A stretch of DNA of 64,000 nucleotides from the NCBI RefSeq assembly GCF_037137075.1, contig NZ_JBBBNV010000012.1, positions 1-64,000 on the forward strand, read 5' to 3'. This document shows positions 27,349 to 35,517 of the stretch, piece by piece (the stretch's first letter is position 1; every line of letters begins with the position of its first letter). Position numbers and translations under genes: made by a program. Source of the stretch: JBBBNV01 sp037137075. GTDB taxonomy: Bacteria; Bacillota; Bacilli; Paenibacillales; NBRC-103111. The notes beneath the pieces were generated by a model. It had not been told where the DNA came from. It was given only the letters and a program-made list of their open reading frames with translations, and made no database searches.

Positions 27349-29923
27349 TCATCCTGCTTTTGCATATATGGGCGTGTTTCTGGATGAATTAAATGAGCAG
27401 CTGCTGATACTGGATCATCTGCTGCTGGAGCTGGAGCTGGCAGGCAATAACCCTGAGATGCTGCAGACCATTTTCCGCGCAGCGCATACGCTGAAGGGCT
27501 CCTCGGCGGCAATGGGCTTTGAGCGGATGAAGGATTTGACGCATAAGCTGGAAAGCGTATTTGATCAGCTTCGCAGGGAGGAGCTTCAGCTTACGCCGCC
27601 GCTGGCCAATAGTGTGTTCCGGTGTGTAGATTACCTGAAGGAGCAGCGGGAGAAATTCATGCAGGGCAACTATGCGGAGGATGCGATTGACGAGCTGCTG
27701 GCGGAGCTGGAGTCGTTTCTGAACGGTACGGCGCCGGGAGCCGTCCTGTCCGCGGCTGCAGGCTCGCCTCTACCGATGCGGCAGGTGATTTGCGATCATA
27801 CCCTGTTTAGCGCGCTGGGCCTGTCTGGGGCCGACCAGGATCATCTGCTGGGTCTTCTTGGGGAAGGTAGGGACGTGCTAGCGATCAATGTGACGCTGCA
27901 GCGCGATATCGATATGCCGGGAGCCAGAATTCTTCTGATTTACCGCAGTCTGCAGGAGCTGGGAGCTATGCTGGCTGTCTCGCCTCCTATGGTTCTGCTG
28001 GAAAGCGATGAATGGCGGACCGGTCATGCGTTTATTATTTTGGCCCCTGCCGAAGGGAAAAGCGAAGAGAACGTGCGGCAGGAGCTGGAGGGCCTGTCGC
28101 AAGTTGAAGCGGTTGAGCTGACCCGGCTGACGAAGGCGCAGCTGCAGCCGGGTCATCCGGCAGCGTGCGCCGAGGAAGCGGGCGCTGCGCTGCGGACGGC
28201 AGCAGCACCGGCGGCGGATACGAAGCCCGCCGTACAGACAACAGTCCGGGTGGATGTGGCCCGGCTGGAACGGCTGCTCGATTTGGTTGGGGAGCTTATT
28301 ATTGACCAAACCCGTCTGCAGGAGGTCAAGGAACGGCTGAATGACCGGTTCAAAAATGAGAGCGAAGTTATTCTCATGAACGATATCTCCAACCATCTCG
28401 GCCGCGTAGTCTCCGACCTGCAGGACGGGATTATGAAAACCCGGATGCTGCCTATCGAGCAGCTGTTCAACCGGTTCCCGCGGCTTGTCCGGGATTTGGC
28501 CCAGCAGGCGAATAAAGAAATATCCTTTACGATGGAAGGCAAGGAGACGGAGCTCGACCGGACATTAATTGAGGAAATCAGCGATCCGATTATACATATT
28601 TTGCGTAATGCCGCCGACCACGGGCTGGAGCCCCCGGAGGAGCGCGAGAAGCTGGGCAAGCCGCGAAAAGGGAGGCTGCACCTGAAGGCTAGCCACCAGG
28701 AGAACGCCATCCTGATTTCTATCGCTGATGACGGCCGGGGCATCGATGCGCAGAAAATCAAGCAATCCTCGGTGCGCAAAGGCTTCGTCACGCAGGAGGA
28801 AGCCGACCGGATGTCGGAGCGGGAGCTGATTCATCTTATTTTCCGTTCTGGCCTCTCTACCGCTGATCGGGTGACCGAGCTGTCCGGGCGCGGTGTCGGT
28901 ATGGATATTGTTCGCGCTCATATCGAGAAGCTGAACGGCATTATCGAAATTGATACCACACCGGGAGAAGGTACGGTATTTACCGTGAAGCTCCCGCTGA
29001 CGCTGGCCATTATCCGATCGCTGCTGGTCAAGCTGGGAGAACGGACCTTTGCCATTCCGCTTGTGAATGTGACCGAGATTATCCGTCTCACAACGGAAGA
29101 TATTCAAACGATTCACGGTCAGGAGGTATGTCTGGTGCGCGGGGAGATTCTCCCGCTGGTCCGTATGCACCAGAAGCTTCATGTTCAAGCCCGGGCCGGG
29201 GAGGAATCCGATGACGCGAGACGATTGTTTGTTGTCATTATCGGGATTGCGGAAAAACGGGTTTGCCTGCTGGTGGACAGGCCGCTGGCTGACCGGGAAA
29301 TTGTCATCAAATCTATGGGTTCCTATGTCGGACAGGTCCCCTATGTAGCGGGATCGACTATTCTCGGCGATGGTCATGTCGCCCTGATTCTTGATGTGGC
29401 GGCCATTATCCGCGAAGCCGGAACAAGCCTGTCGTCCTCCAGGCAGGAGCATGTGCATGCGATGACGGCACGGGCAGCTGAGCGCAAGCTGGTTACCTTC
29501 ATGCTGGATTCGGAGAAATACGCACTCGATATCCATCAAGTGAAGGAAATTATCCGGGTCCCGGCCATCGCCAAAATGGTTACTTCCTCTCCGGCCGTGC
29601 TCGGCATTATTAATTTGCGCGGATCGCTTTTGCCGGTATTTGACCTGCGGAACTGGTTCGGGATGGGGGATAAAGCGTTCACACAGCATACCCGGATCAT
29701 TGTGATGGAGGCTGGCGGCAAAACAATAGGGGTGCTGGTCGATCAGGTGACTGAGGTGCAGGCGGTACGGGAGGACGAAATGGAATCGGCTCCTGAGCGG
29801 ACGCGCCGTCCGGAAGGCGAAGCAATTCGCGGCGTTTGCAATATTGGCGGCAGGCTTGTCATGCTGCTGCAGTTGAACCATTTGCTGGACCGGGAGGAAT
29901 GGATGAAGGCCGGTCAGGCCTAA
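27338..29923 (+). CDS. cheA: Chemotaxis histidine kinase CheA with an extra C-terminal CheW domain
   Basis: Kinase of 861 residues. P1 phosphotransfer domain with H50 in AAHTLKGSS, a middle region (about 150-285) where a CheY/CheB-binding P2 would be, dimerisation helices, ATP-binding domain with HILRNAADHGLE, DDGRGI and GRGVGMD, and a P5 CheW-like domain (about 560-700). A second complete CheW-like domain follows at about 710-855 (LGIINLRGSLLPVFDLRNWF). Typical CheA ends after P5. ATG at 27338 follows GAAGGGAGGGG. No cheY, cheB or cheR is nearby, so the output partner is not evident. Confidence 0.92.
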   Translation: MVNDHPAFAYMGVFLDELNEQLLILDHLLLELELAGNNPEMLQTIFRAAHTLKGSSAAMGFERMKDLTHKLESVFDQLRREELQLTPPLANSVFRCVDYLKEQREKFMQGNYAEDAIDELLAELESFLNGTAPGAVLSAAAGSPLPMRQVICDHTLFSALGLSGADQDHLLGLLGEGRDVLAINVTLQRDIDMPGARILLIYRSLQELGAMLAVSPPMVLLESDEWRTGHAFIILAPAEGKSEENVRQELEGLSQVEAVELTRLTKAQLQPGHPAACAEEAGAALRTAAAPAADTKPAVQTTVRVDVARLERLLDLVGELIIDQTRLQEVKERLNDRFKNESEVILMNDISNHLGRVVSDLQDGIMKTRMLPIEQLFNRFPRLVRDLAQQANKEISFTMEGKETELDRTLIEEISDPIIHILRNAADHGLEPPEEREKLGKPRKGRLHLKASHQENAILISIADDGRGIDAQKIKQSSVRKGFVTQEEADRMSERELIHLIFRSGLSTADRVTELSGRGVGMDIVRAHIEKLNGIIEIDTTPGEGTVFTVKLPLTLAIIRSLLVKLGERTFAIPLVNVTEIIRLTTEDIQTIHGQEVCLVRGEILPLVRMHQKLHVQARAGEESDDARRLFVVIIGIAEKRVCLLVDRPLADREIVIKSMGSYVGQVPYVAGSTILGDGHVALILDVAAIIREAGTSLSSSRQEHVHAMTARAAERKLVTFMLDSEKYALDIHQVKEIIRVPAIAKMVTSSPAVLGIINLRGSLLPVFDLRNWFGMGDKAFTQHTRIIVMEAGGKTIGVLVDQVTEVQAVREDEMESAPERTRRPEGEAIRGVCNIGGRLVMLLQLNHLLDREEWMKAGQA

Positions 29924-30037
29924 CCCGGTGTAGTATACAGCCCCATCAGCCGGGGCTTATCCAACAACACTTGGCTCCGGCGGCCTGTATAAACAGGCTA
30001 CACCCGTCTTCATGGCTTCCAATGTGCGCTTTGCTGC

Positions 30038-30085
30038 AATCCGTTTTTTGAACGGCCTTTCCGGCCGGGCGAAAACGGATTTTTT
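30038..30085 (+). terminator. Terminator of the MCP-cheW-cheA operon
   Basis: AATCCGTTTTT pairs with GAAAACGGATT around an inner CGGCC/GGCCG stem, followed by a T run. The remaining gap (29924-30296) has no gene I can support. Confidence 0.8.
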
Positions 30086-30296
30086 GCTGTGCAGGCCGCA
30101 TCTGGCGTTGTTGCCCCAGCTTGTGAAGGTTGAAATCGTCCTCTGCCATACGATAATCGTTACTTGCGAAGGCTTCTCATTTCTTTGAACCAGCCTGCCT
30201 ATTGCTGATATACGGATTTATTTATAAATTGGAGCCGCAATGCGTAGGAATGGTAGTAGGGAGAATAACCCGATTTCTGGGAAGGGGGAAGCGAAT

Positions 30297-31637
30297 ATGA
30301 AAAGGATGGCTTTCAAGGTGATTGGCTTATCTCTGCTGCTTTGTCTGGCAGGCTGTGAGAAGGGGGATTCGGAACGGGCCGGTGTGCCGGACCCCGGCGG
30401 CCCGCCTGCCGCCGAGACACCCGTCGAGATTGCTGTGTATTCGGCTCCGGGTGATTCGGAGGAGGCGTGGAATGCCCGCTACGGGAATGCGATCAAGCAG
30501 AAATTCCCTCATGTTTCGATTAAGTTCATTAACCCCCGCGGGAACGACTCGTTAAGGATGGACGCGCTGCTGGCCGCTGGCGAAACGGTGGACTTGTATT
30601 ATGAGTCGATCGGGGGCTTTTTCAGCAGCCTGCCGCAGTACAAATTGCAGCTTGATCACTCCGATCTGGTCAAAAAATATAATGTAGACCTCGGCCTGTT
30701 CGAGCCGTCCTTAATCGATGCGCTGCGAGCGGGAGGAGATGGGCAGCTGTGGGGTCTGCCGGTAAACAATAACAATCTGGTGCTGTACTACAACAAAGAT
30801 ATTTTCGACCGTCACGGTGTTCCTTACCCGCAGGACGATATGAGCTGGAACGATATCCTGGAGACAGCGAAGCGTTTCAACCGAACGGATGGAGGCAAGC
30901 AGTACGCAGGCCTGGCGGTCTCCCCGAACCATCTGTTGAATATGAATCCGTACTCCATGCCTTATGTGAACCCGGAGACCAACGAGCCAACCTTCATGGA
31001 GAGCGCCTGGAATGAAACGTGGAAGAAGGTGCTTCAGACAGCATTTATTGCGCCCGCTAATGAAAGCGTATACAAAGAGAAGATTCAGCAATTGGGCAAC
31101 AAGCTTCCTTACGCCAACGAGTGGCAAAAAAGCTACGAGCTGGCCATGTATGTGCATCAGTCCAATTTGCCGTTCATTAACGAGTCCGACTTTATGGCGA
31201 TGAATTTCAATATGGTTTCGCTGCCGGTGTTTGACGATTTGCCCGGCGTGGGCAGCCAAATGTATCCGACCTTCTTCTCCGTCACCTCCATGAGCAGGCA
31301 TCCGGACACCGTATTCCAGCTCATTCGTTATTTGACCTCGGAGGAATATCAGCTGGAGGCCTCCAAGCAGGGGCTAATGCCTGTGCTGAGGGGCGACAGC
31401 TACAAGCGGGCTTTTGCCACCGAGACGAAATATAAGGACAGGGGCATCCGCTTCGGGGCGGTGTTTCATCACAAGGCGGCTCCGATTTCGCCCAAAACAA
31501 AGTACGACCCGATTGCCCGAGGAGCTATTACGGCAAAGCTCATTGATTTGTCCCTGGGCAAAATCGATGTGAATACAGCGCTGCGTACTGCGGGCGAAGA
31601 GTCCGTCAAGCAAATCCGGGAGCAGATGAACCGATAG
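30297..31637 (+). CDS. Extracellular solute-binding lipoprotein (family 1)
   Basis: 446-residue binding protein of the maltose-type family. Signal peptide with lipobox CLAGC (Cys18), then a two-lobe fold with family-typical pieces: NNNLVLYYNKDIFDRHGVPYPQDDMSWND and FQLIRYLTSEEYQLEASKQGLMPVL. Probably oligosaccharide-binding. ATG at 30297 with GAAGGGGG ahead. No permease genes adjoin it, which is common for Paenibacillus orphan binding proteins that share a transporter or act as sensor partners. Confidence 0.9.
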   Translation: MKRMAFKVIGLSLLLCLAGCEKGDSERAGVPDPGGPPAAETPVEIAVYSAPGDSEEAWNARYGNAIKQKFPHVSIKFINPRGNDSLRMDALLAAGETVDLYYESIGGFFSSLPQYKLQLDHSDLVKKYNVDLGLFEPSLIDALRAGGDGQLWGLPVNNNNLVLYYNKDIFDRHGVPYPQDDMSWNDILETAKRFNRTDGGKQYAGLAVSPNHLLNMNPYSMPYVNPETNEPTFMESAWNETWKKVLQTAFIAPANESVYKEKIQQLGNKLPYANEWQKSYELAMYVHQSNLPFINESDFMAMNFNMVSLPVFDDLPGVGSQMYPTFFSVTSMSRHPDTVFQLIRYLTSEEYQLEASKQGLMPVLRGDSYKRAFATETKYKDRGIRFGAVFHHKAAPISPKTKYDPIARGAITAKLIDLSLGKIDVNTALRTAGEESVKQIREQMNR

Positions 31638-31821
31638 GCACTTTTATCAGGTTTTTAATATTGATGCCCTATGCGACAGCGATCTCATCCACTGGAATCG
31701 ATATCAGGTTGTTCCAAGTGGGCGGCTGCGCTCTGACGCCATAGTGATGCTGCTGCGTTAGGCAGGGGGAAACAGATAAACAGCCTGAGATAGATGAACA
31801 TAGATGAATGGCGATGAAGAT

Positions 31822-31858
31822 ACGGTCGGCCCCTGTGGGGGAGGCCGTTTTTTGTTTT
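31822..31858 (+). terminator. Terminator downstream of the binding-protein gene
   Basis: ACGG-TC-GGCCCC / GGGG-A-GGCCGT hairpin followed by TTTTTTG. It lies 185 nt after the stop codon. The gap 31638-31943 otherwise holds only a 22-codon frame (31867-31935) without ribosome site. Confidence 0.75.
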
Positions 31859-32015
31859 GAGCCTGGATGTACACTGCCAATAGCGAGAACTACGATGTGC
31901 TACGCTTCCAATTCCAAGCGGCCAAGGAACGTTAACGGACGTTTTGACATATGAGTACATGGATCGCGTTTTATTTATGCTTCTGATGAACGTTCAGTTT
32001 GCGGAGGGATGGCTG

Positions 32016-32549
32016 GTGAATGCAAAATTGCTGGGCGTTCATGTACTGGTCCGCGAAAACTCCTATTTGCTGCCGCGGTGTCTGGCATCAGTGCAGGCCG
32101 TTGCGGATGAGATTATCGTCATGGATACGGGGCTGCTGAAGGAGACAGGCCGCATTGCGACGGGCTTTGGAGCCCGTGTTCACTTGTTCCCGTGGCCTGA
32201 TGATTCGGCCGCGATCCGCAATGCCGGCTTATCCTTGTCCGGGACGGCGTGGGCCTTGGTGCTGGATGCGGATGAAATGCTTCTGCATACCGGCGCAAAA
32301 CGGCGGCTGGACTGGCTTGCGGACACTTCGGATACCGCATTTCGGGTACAGATTGAGCATGTGATGGGGGCGGGCAGAGGGCATCGGATTTATAGCTCAG
32401 GCGTCCGGCTGTTTCGCGCGGCGTCCGGCTTCCGGTACGAAGGCATCATGTACGAGCGGCTGACTGCGCCCCCTGGCGACCGTCAGGCGGCCGAGGCGCT
32501 GGAACAGGCCCGGCTGTGCCCGCTTACTCTGGTAAGCGGCGGGAGATAA
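32016..32549 (+). pseudogene. Glycosyltransferase family 2 fragment
   Basis: Reads 177 residues from a GTG with a GCGGAGGG ribosome site. It matches the N-terminal half of GT2 enzymes of the 'KNEE' type: VRENSYLLPRCLASV, DEIIVMDTG, GARVHLFPWPDDSAAIRN and the metal-binding DADE. The usual DTGSxD motif is changed to DTGLLKETG, and the protein stops at about half of normal length right after the catalytic domain core (LTLVSGGR). I read it as truncated and probably inactive, although its start region is intact. Confidence 0.6.
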
Positions 32550-32849
32550 CCCCAGCTTCGGGAGCGTCCCATGCAGCACATTCAGTGTGTTTCGGGGGCC
32601 GTGCCGAGTAGAGGCTTCCCCCGGCGCATACGTGAGGCTGCATCAGCGTGTAGTGGCTCCCTCCAACCAGCGGGAGATGCTCCAGGCCAACTGCTGCTGG
32701 CTACAGGCTGTGCATGAGCGAGCATACGCCAAGCATTTCAATGTCATGTGCAGCAGACCTCGCCGGCAGCCTGTGAACGGTTGATCGCCGTCATGCCGCC
32801 GCAAATACGTTGCCGCTTGAGGCTGCACGCTATGCACAGGAGCTTGCCT
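32550..32849. other. Intergenic stretch, possible gene remnants
   Basis: Between the glycosyltransferase fragment and the hmp terminator. I see no supported gene. A short segment at 32779-32806 resembles the middle of the 63-bp repeat (CGCCGTCATGCCGCCG), but the hairpin end is missing. Confidence 0.4.
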
Positions 32850-32851
32850 GT

Positions 32852-32885
32852 AAAATAAAAACAGGCCCCTCTATGAAAGAAGGGC
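32852..32885 (-). terminator. Terminator of hmp
   Basis: On the minus strand a GCCCTT / GGGGC stem with a short loop is followed by CTGTTTTTATTTT, 80 nt after the hmp stop codon. Confidence 0.65.
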
Positions 32886-32965
32886 TTGCTTGTGCAGGTA
32901 TCGCCGCCCACAGCCGGTCCGGCTGAATAAGGGCGAGTACGCTGTCGATTGATGCTTGGCCGGAA

Positions 32966-34195
32966 TTATGCTTGTTCCGCAGGCTCCGGGCTCAGGCTTG
33001 CGGCCGGTCCGAAAAACTCATAATGAATTTGTTCCGCCGGGACACCAAGCTGCAGGAGCATCTCGTGCAGGACGGACATGAATGGAACCGGGCCGCAGAA
33101 GTACACCTCGGGATCGGCCGGAAGCCATTTCTGGAGCAGATCCTTCTGGATACGGCCGCTGTGGTCGAATCCGCCGCTTTGATCAGTATCCGCCGGGTTG
33201 GAGAGGCATACATAAGAGCGCACGTGAGGGTGGCGATCTGCCAGATCACGGACCTCTTGTGCAAAAGCCTGCGTCTCCCCGTTAACTGCCCCGTGAATGA
33301 ACGTTACGCTGCGTTCGGGCTGCCGGGAGGTAACGGTTCGCAGCATGCTGAGCATAGGCGTGATGCCGACACCGCCGCTAATCAGCACAAGCGGGCGGGA
33401 AACAGCGGTATCCAGCACGAAATCGCCGGCAGGGGCGCTCAGCCATACGCGGTCGCCTTCCTGAACGGAATCGTGAAGGAAGCTGGACACCTTGCCGTCC
33501 GGAACACCGTCTCCAGCGGCACGCTTCACGCTAATGCGGTAATAAGGCTGTCCCGAAGCATCGGACAGGCTGTACTGGCGCAGGTGTGTGTGCTGGTCGC
33601 CGGGAATGTCTGTTTTTACGGTAATGTATTGACCGGCTTCGTAAGGAGCCAGTGCTCCGCCATCCTCAGGCGCCAGGTAAAACGAAGTAATGACCCGGCT
33701 TTCCGGCTGCTTGCGCTGGACGCGGAACGGCCGGAAGCCGTCCCACCCGCCCGGCTGCTGCGCGGCTTGCTCGTACATTTCATTCTCGACGCTGATGAAC
33801 ACGTCCGCAATAACACCATAGGCTTCTCTCCAGGCTGCCAAAATCTCCGGCGTCGCAGCGTCGCCAAGCACGTCTTGGATGGCCTGAAGCAGGTTCTGGC
33901 CGACGATAGGATAATGCTCGGCTTTTACACCCAGGCTCCGGTGCTTGTGGGCGATCTGACGGACGGCGGGCAGCAGCGCAGGGAGATTCTCGATATTGTT
34001 GGCCGCGGCATATACAACATTAGCCAGAGCCGTTTGCTGGCGGCCTTGCTTTTGATTGGCATGGTTGAACAGGTTCAGCAGCTCCGGGTGACAGGAAAAT
34101 AACAGCTCATAAAACCGCTTCGTAATGGTTGTGCCATGAACCTCCAGAACGGGAACGGTGGACTGAATAATCGCAATAGTAGAAGGGGTTAGCAT
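32966..34195 (-). CDS. hmp: Flavohemoprotein (nitric oxide dioxygenase)
   Basis: 409-residue cytoplasmic enzyme that oxidises nitric oxide to nitrate with NAD(P)H and oxygen. The globin domain (1-140) keeps every haem-pocket residue at the E. coli Hmp position: Y29, F43, Q53 and proximal H85. The FAD domain has RQYSLSD and the NAD domain GGVGITPMLSML and VYFCGPVPFM. Divergent from nsrR, with two NsrR-like boxes in the shared promoter region. GGAGGAAT ribosome site before the ATG. Confidence 0.97.
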   Translation of the reverse strand: MLTPSTIAIIQSTVPVLEVHGTTITKRFYELLFSCHPELLNLFNHANQKQGRQQTALANVVYAAANNIENLPALLPAVRQIAHKHRSLGVKAEHYPIVGQNLLQAIQDVLGDAATPEILAAWREAYGVIADVFISVENEMYEQAAQQPGGWDGFRPFRVQRKQPESRVITSFYLAPEDGGALAPYEAGQYITVKTDIPGDQHTHLRQYSLSDASGQPYYRISVKRAAGDGVPDGKVSSFLHDSVQEGDRVWLSAPAGDFVLDTAVSRPLVLISGGVGITPMLSMLRTVTSRQPERSVTFIHGAVNGETQAFAQEVRDLADRHPHVRSYVCLSNPADTDQSGGFDHSGRIQKDLLQKWLPADPEVYFCGPVPFMSVLHEMLLQLGVPAEQIHYEFFGPAASLSPEPAEQA

Positions 34196-34217
34196 TTGGA
34201 TTCCTCCAATATCGATT

Positions 34218-34290
34218 AAAGATGTATTGTTAATGCATGTTTAAAATAACATAATCGCCGCGTAAAAGATATATATTATGTACATGTTTA
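34218..34290. promoter_or_regulatory. Two NsrR-like operators in the hmp-nsrR intergenic region
   Basis: Site 1 (34218-34243) reads AAAGATGTATT then ATGCATGTTTA, and site 2 (34266-34290) AAGATATAT then ATGTACATGTTTA. Both resemble the known NsrR consensus AAGATGYATTT-N-AAATRCATCTT. They are 48 bp apart from centre to centre, about 25 and 72 bp upstream of the hmp start. Confidence 0.65.
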
Positions 34291-34435
34291 AAAAACGTTC
34301 ACAACTTTCATCGGTTTCGCTGGAAGAAGGATCGTGCGGGGACGTGAAACGTATTTTTTTGTCCCTTGCCAAGGTGGGGTATGATACAATGTCATAGAGG
34401 CGACAAGCCTGCACACAGAAAGAGGAGCGGCAAAT

Positions 34436-34879
34436 ATGCGGTTGACCTATTATACAGATTACTCCTTGCGGGTGCTGATTTACTTGGCGACCGCCGGAAC
34501 AGGCCGACTGGTGCAGATGAAAGAAATTGCGGATGCCTACGGTATTTCCAAAAATCATCTGATGAAGGTTATCTACGAGCTGGGCAAAACCGGCTGGATT
34601 GAAACCATTCGCGGCCGAGGCGGCGGCATCCGGCTTGGCATGAAGGCGGAAGAGATTAATATCGGGACAGTGGTGCGGCGGACCGAGGAGGATTTCTACA
34701 TGGTGGAATGCTTCCACGACGGGAAAAACGCTTGTATCCTCAGTCCGGTATGCCAGCTTAAGCATACGCTGCAGGAAGCGCTGGAGGCCTATTTCCGCGT
34801 GCTGGACGGCTACACGCTGGCCGATTTGACACACAATCAGCGACAACTGAGCCTGCTGCTTGGTCATCCCGTAACGTAA
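34436..34879 (+). CDS. nsrR: Nitric-oxide-sensing repressor NsrR (Rrf2 family)
   Basis: 147-residue Rrf2-family regulator. The N-terminal winged helix (MKEIADAYGISKNHLMKVIYEL, GRGGGIRL) binds DNA. Cysteines C92, C100 and C106 match the Fe-S ligands of Bacillus NsrR, and D8 in YTDYSLR matches the fourth ligand shown for Streptomyces NsrR. Nitric oxide damage to the cluster releases the repressor. AGAGGAGCGG ribosome site. Its position opposite hmp is the classical arrangement. Confidence 0.95.
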   Translation: MRLTYYTDYSLRVLIYLATAGTGRLVQMKEIADAYGISKNHLMKVIYELGKTGWIETIRGRGGGIRLGMKAEEINIGTVVRRTEEDFYMVECFHDGKNACILSPVCQLKHTLQEALEAYFRVLDGYTLADLTHNQRQLSLLLGHPVT

Positions 34880-34896
34880 GTAAATAGAGGCAGGAT

Positions 34897-34928
34897 AGCC
34901 GGTTCCCGGGAGGGAAGCCGGTTTTTTT
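34897..34928 (+). terminator. Terminator of nsrR
   Basis: CCGGTTCCC / GGGAAGCCGG hairpin followed by eight T, 20 nt after the stop codon. Confidence 0.9.
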
Positions 34929-34965
34929 ATTTTTAGATTGCTCGATCCGGGGGGCCGATTGTGTA

Positions 34966-35028
34966 TGTGGTCGACCGACCGCCGTCATGCAGCCAAACAC
35001 CGCGAGCTGGGAGCTGCGCGCGCTGCCG
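34966..35028 (+). repeat. 63-bp dispersed hairpin repeat, copy C
   Basis: Starts TGTGGTCGACCGACCGCCG, 38 nt after the nsrR terminator. The terminal hairpin is weakened here (CACCGCGAGC against GCGCGCGCTG), so this copy looks older than copy A. The rest of the gap up to 35269 is A/T-rich with no gene. Confidence 0.85.
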
Positions 35029-35269
35029 AATACGGCCAGCAAAGTGCCTGGCCCAGTCAGCTTGCCAGGAGCGGCTTGCTGCTTTTTGACGCAATATGGG
35101 TAAAAACAGCGAATCGTCCGTGCGAAAAATTACAAAAATATGCTAAACATGTCGATTTTGTGCATCTCGAAAAAATCTGTTATACTAGCGGCAAATTCGT
35201 GTATTTTTCTAATAAGAGGCGCCTAACAATATTTATTTCAATGTATACGTTATCTTTATGTAAGTATTA

Positions 35270-35298
35270 TTGACAAAATTATCTGAAAATTTTATTAT
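35270..35298 (+). promoter_or_regulatory. SigA-type promoter of the ATP-grasp operon
   Basis: TTGACA (35270-35275), 17-bp spacer, TATTAT (35293-35298). Transcription would begin near 35305, giving an untranslated leader of about 210 nt before the first gene. Confidence 0.8.
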
Positions 35299-35304
35299 TA
35301 TAGG

Positions 35305-35510
35305 CATAGGAAGGGAATTCTTGTAAGAAAAGATGACACAACTAGATGCCCGCACAAAGGTCGGCAGGGACGCTTAACGTCGGCGATACCCAGTGAACGG
35401 ATTTACCGACAACTGCCCGGAAGATTGGCGGGCGTCGTGACAACCAGACATCCGCTTTTCCTGATTATTCCCCGCTCTAACACCCCGCCCGCCCTGGATG
35501 AAGGAGGCTG
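35305..35510 (+). ncRNA. Possible structured leader RNA of the ATP-grasp operon
   Basis: The untranslated region can fold into an outer 9-bp helix (35345-35353 with 35428-35436, one G-U), an inner GGCAG/CTGCC helix (35363-35367 with 35413-35417), a GACG-CTTAA-CGTC hairpin (35369-35381) and an alternative GTCGG/CCGAC pairing that would compete with it. I compared it by memory with common riboswitch consensus motifs (TPP, FMN, SAM-I, cobalamin, c-di-GMP, c-di-AMP, guanidine, M-box) and recognised none. Could be a new cis-regulator or merely a G/C-rich leader. Confidence 0.4.
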
Positions 35511-35517
35511 ATGACGT

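Noticed and set aside
28565..29881. 438-codon open frame on the minus strand within cheA
   Set aside because: Complete shadow of a gene with intact CheA motifs; no ribosome site and Gln/His/Arg-rich composition typical of antisense frames.
32779..32806. Sixth copy of the 63-bp repeat
   Set aside because: Only a short central match (CGCCGTCATGCCGCCG); the terminal hairpin and left end are missing.
32972..34102. 376-codon plus-strand frame
   Set aside because: Antisense shadow of hmp, whose haem-pocket residues are all in place.
35341..35440. Known riboswitch in the ATP-grasp leader
   Set aside because: None of the conserved cores I can recall fits; kept only as an unassigned structured leader.
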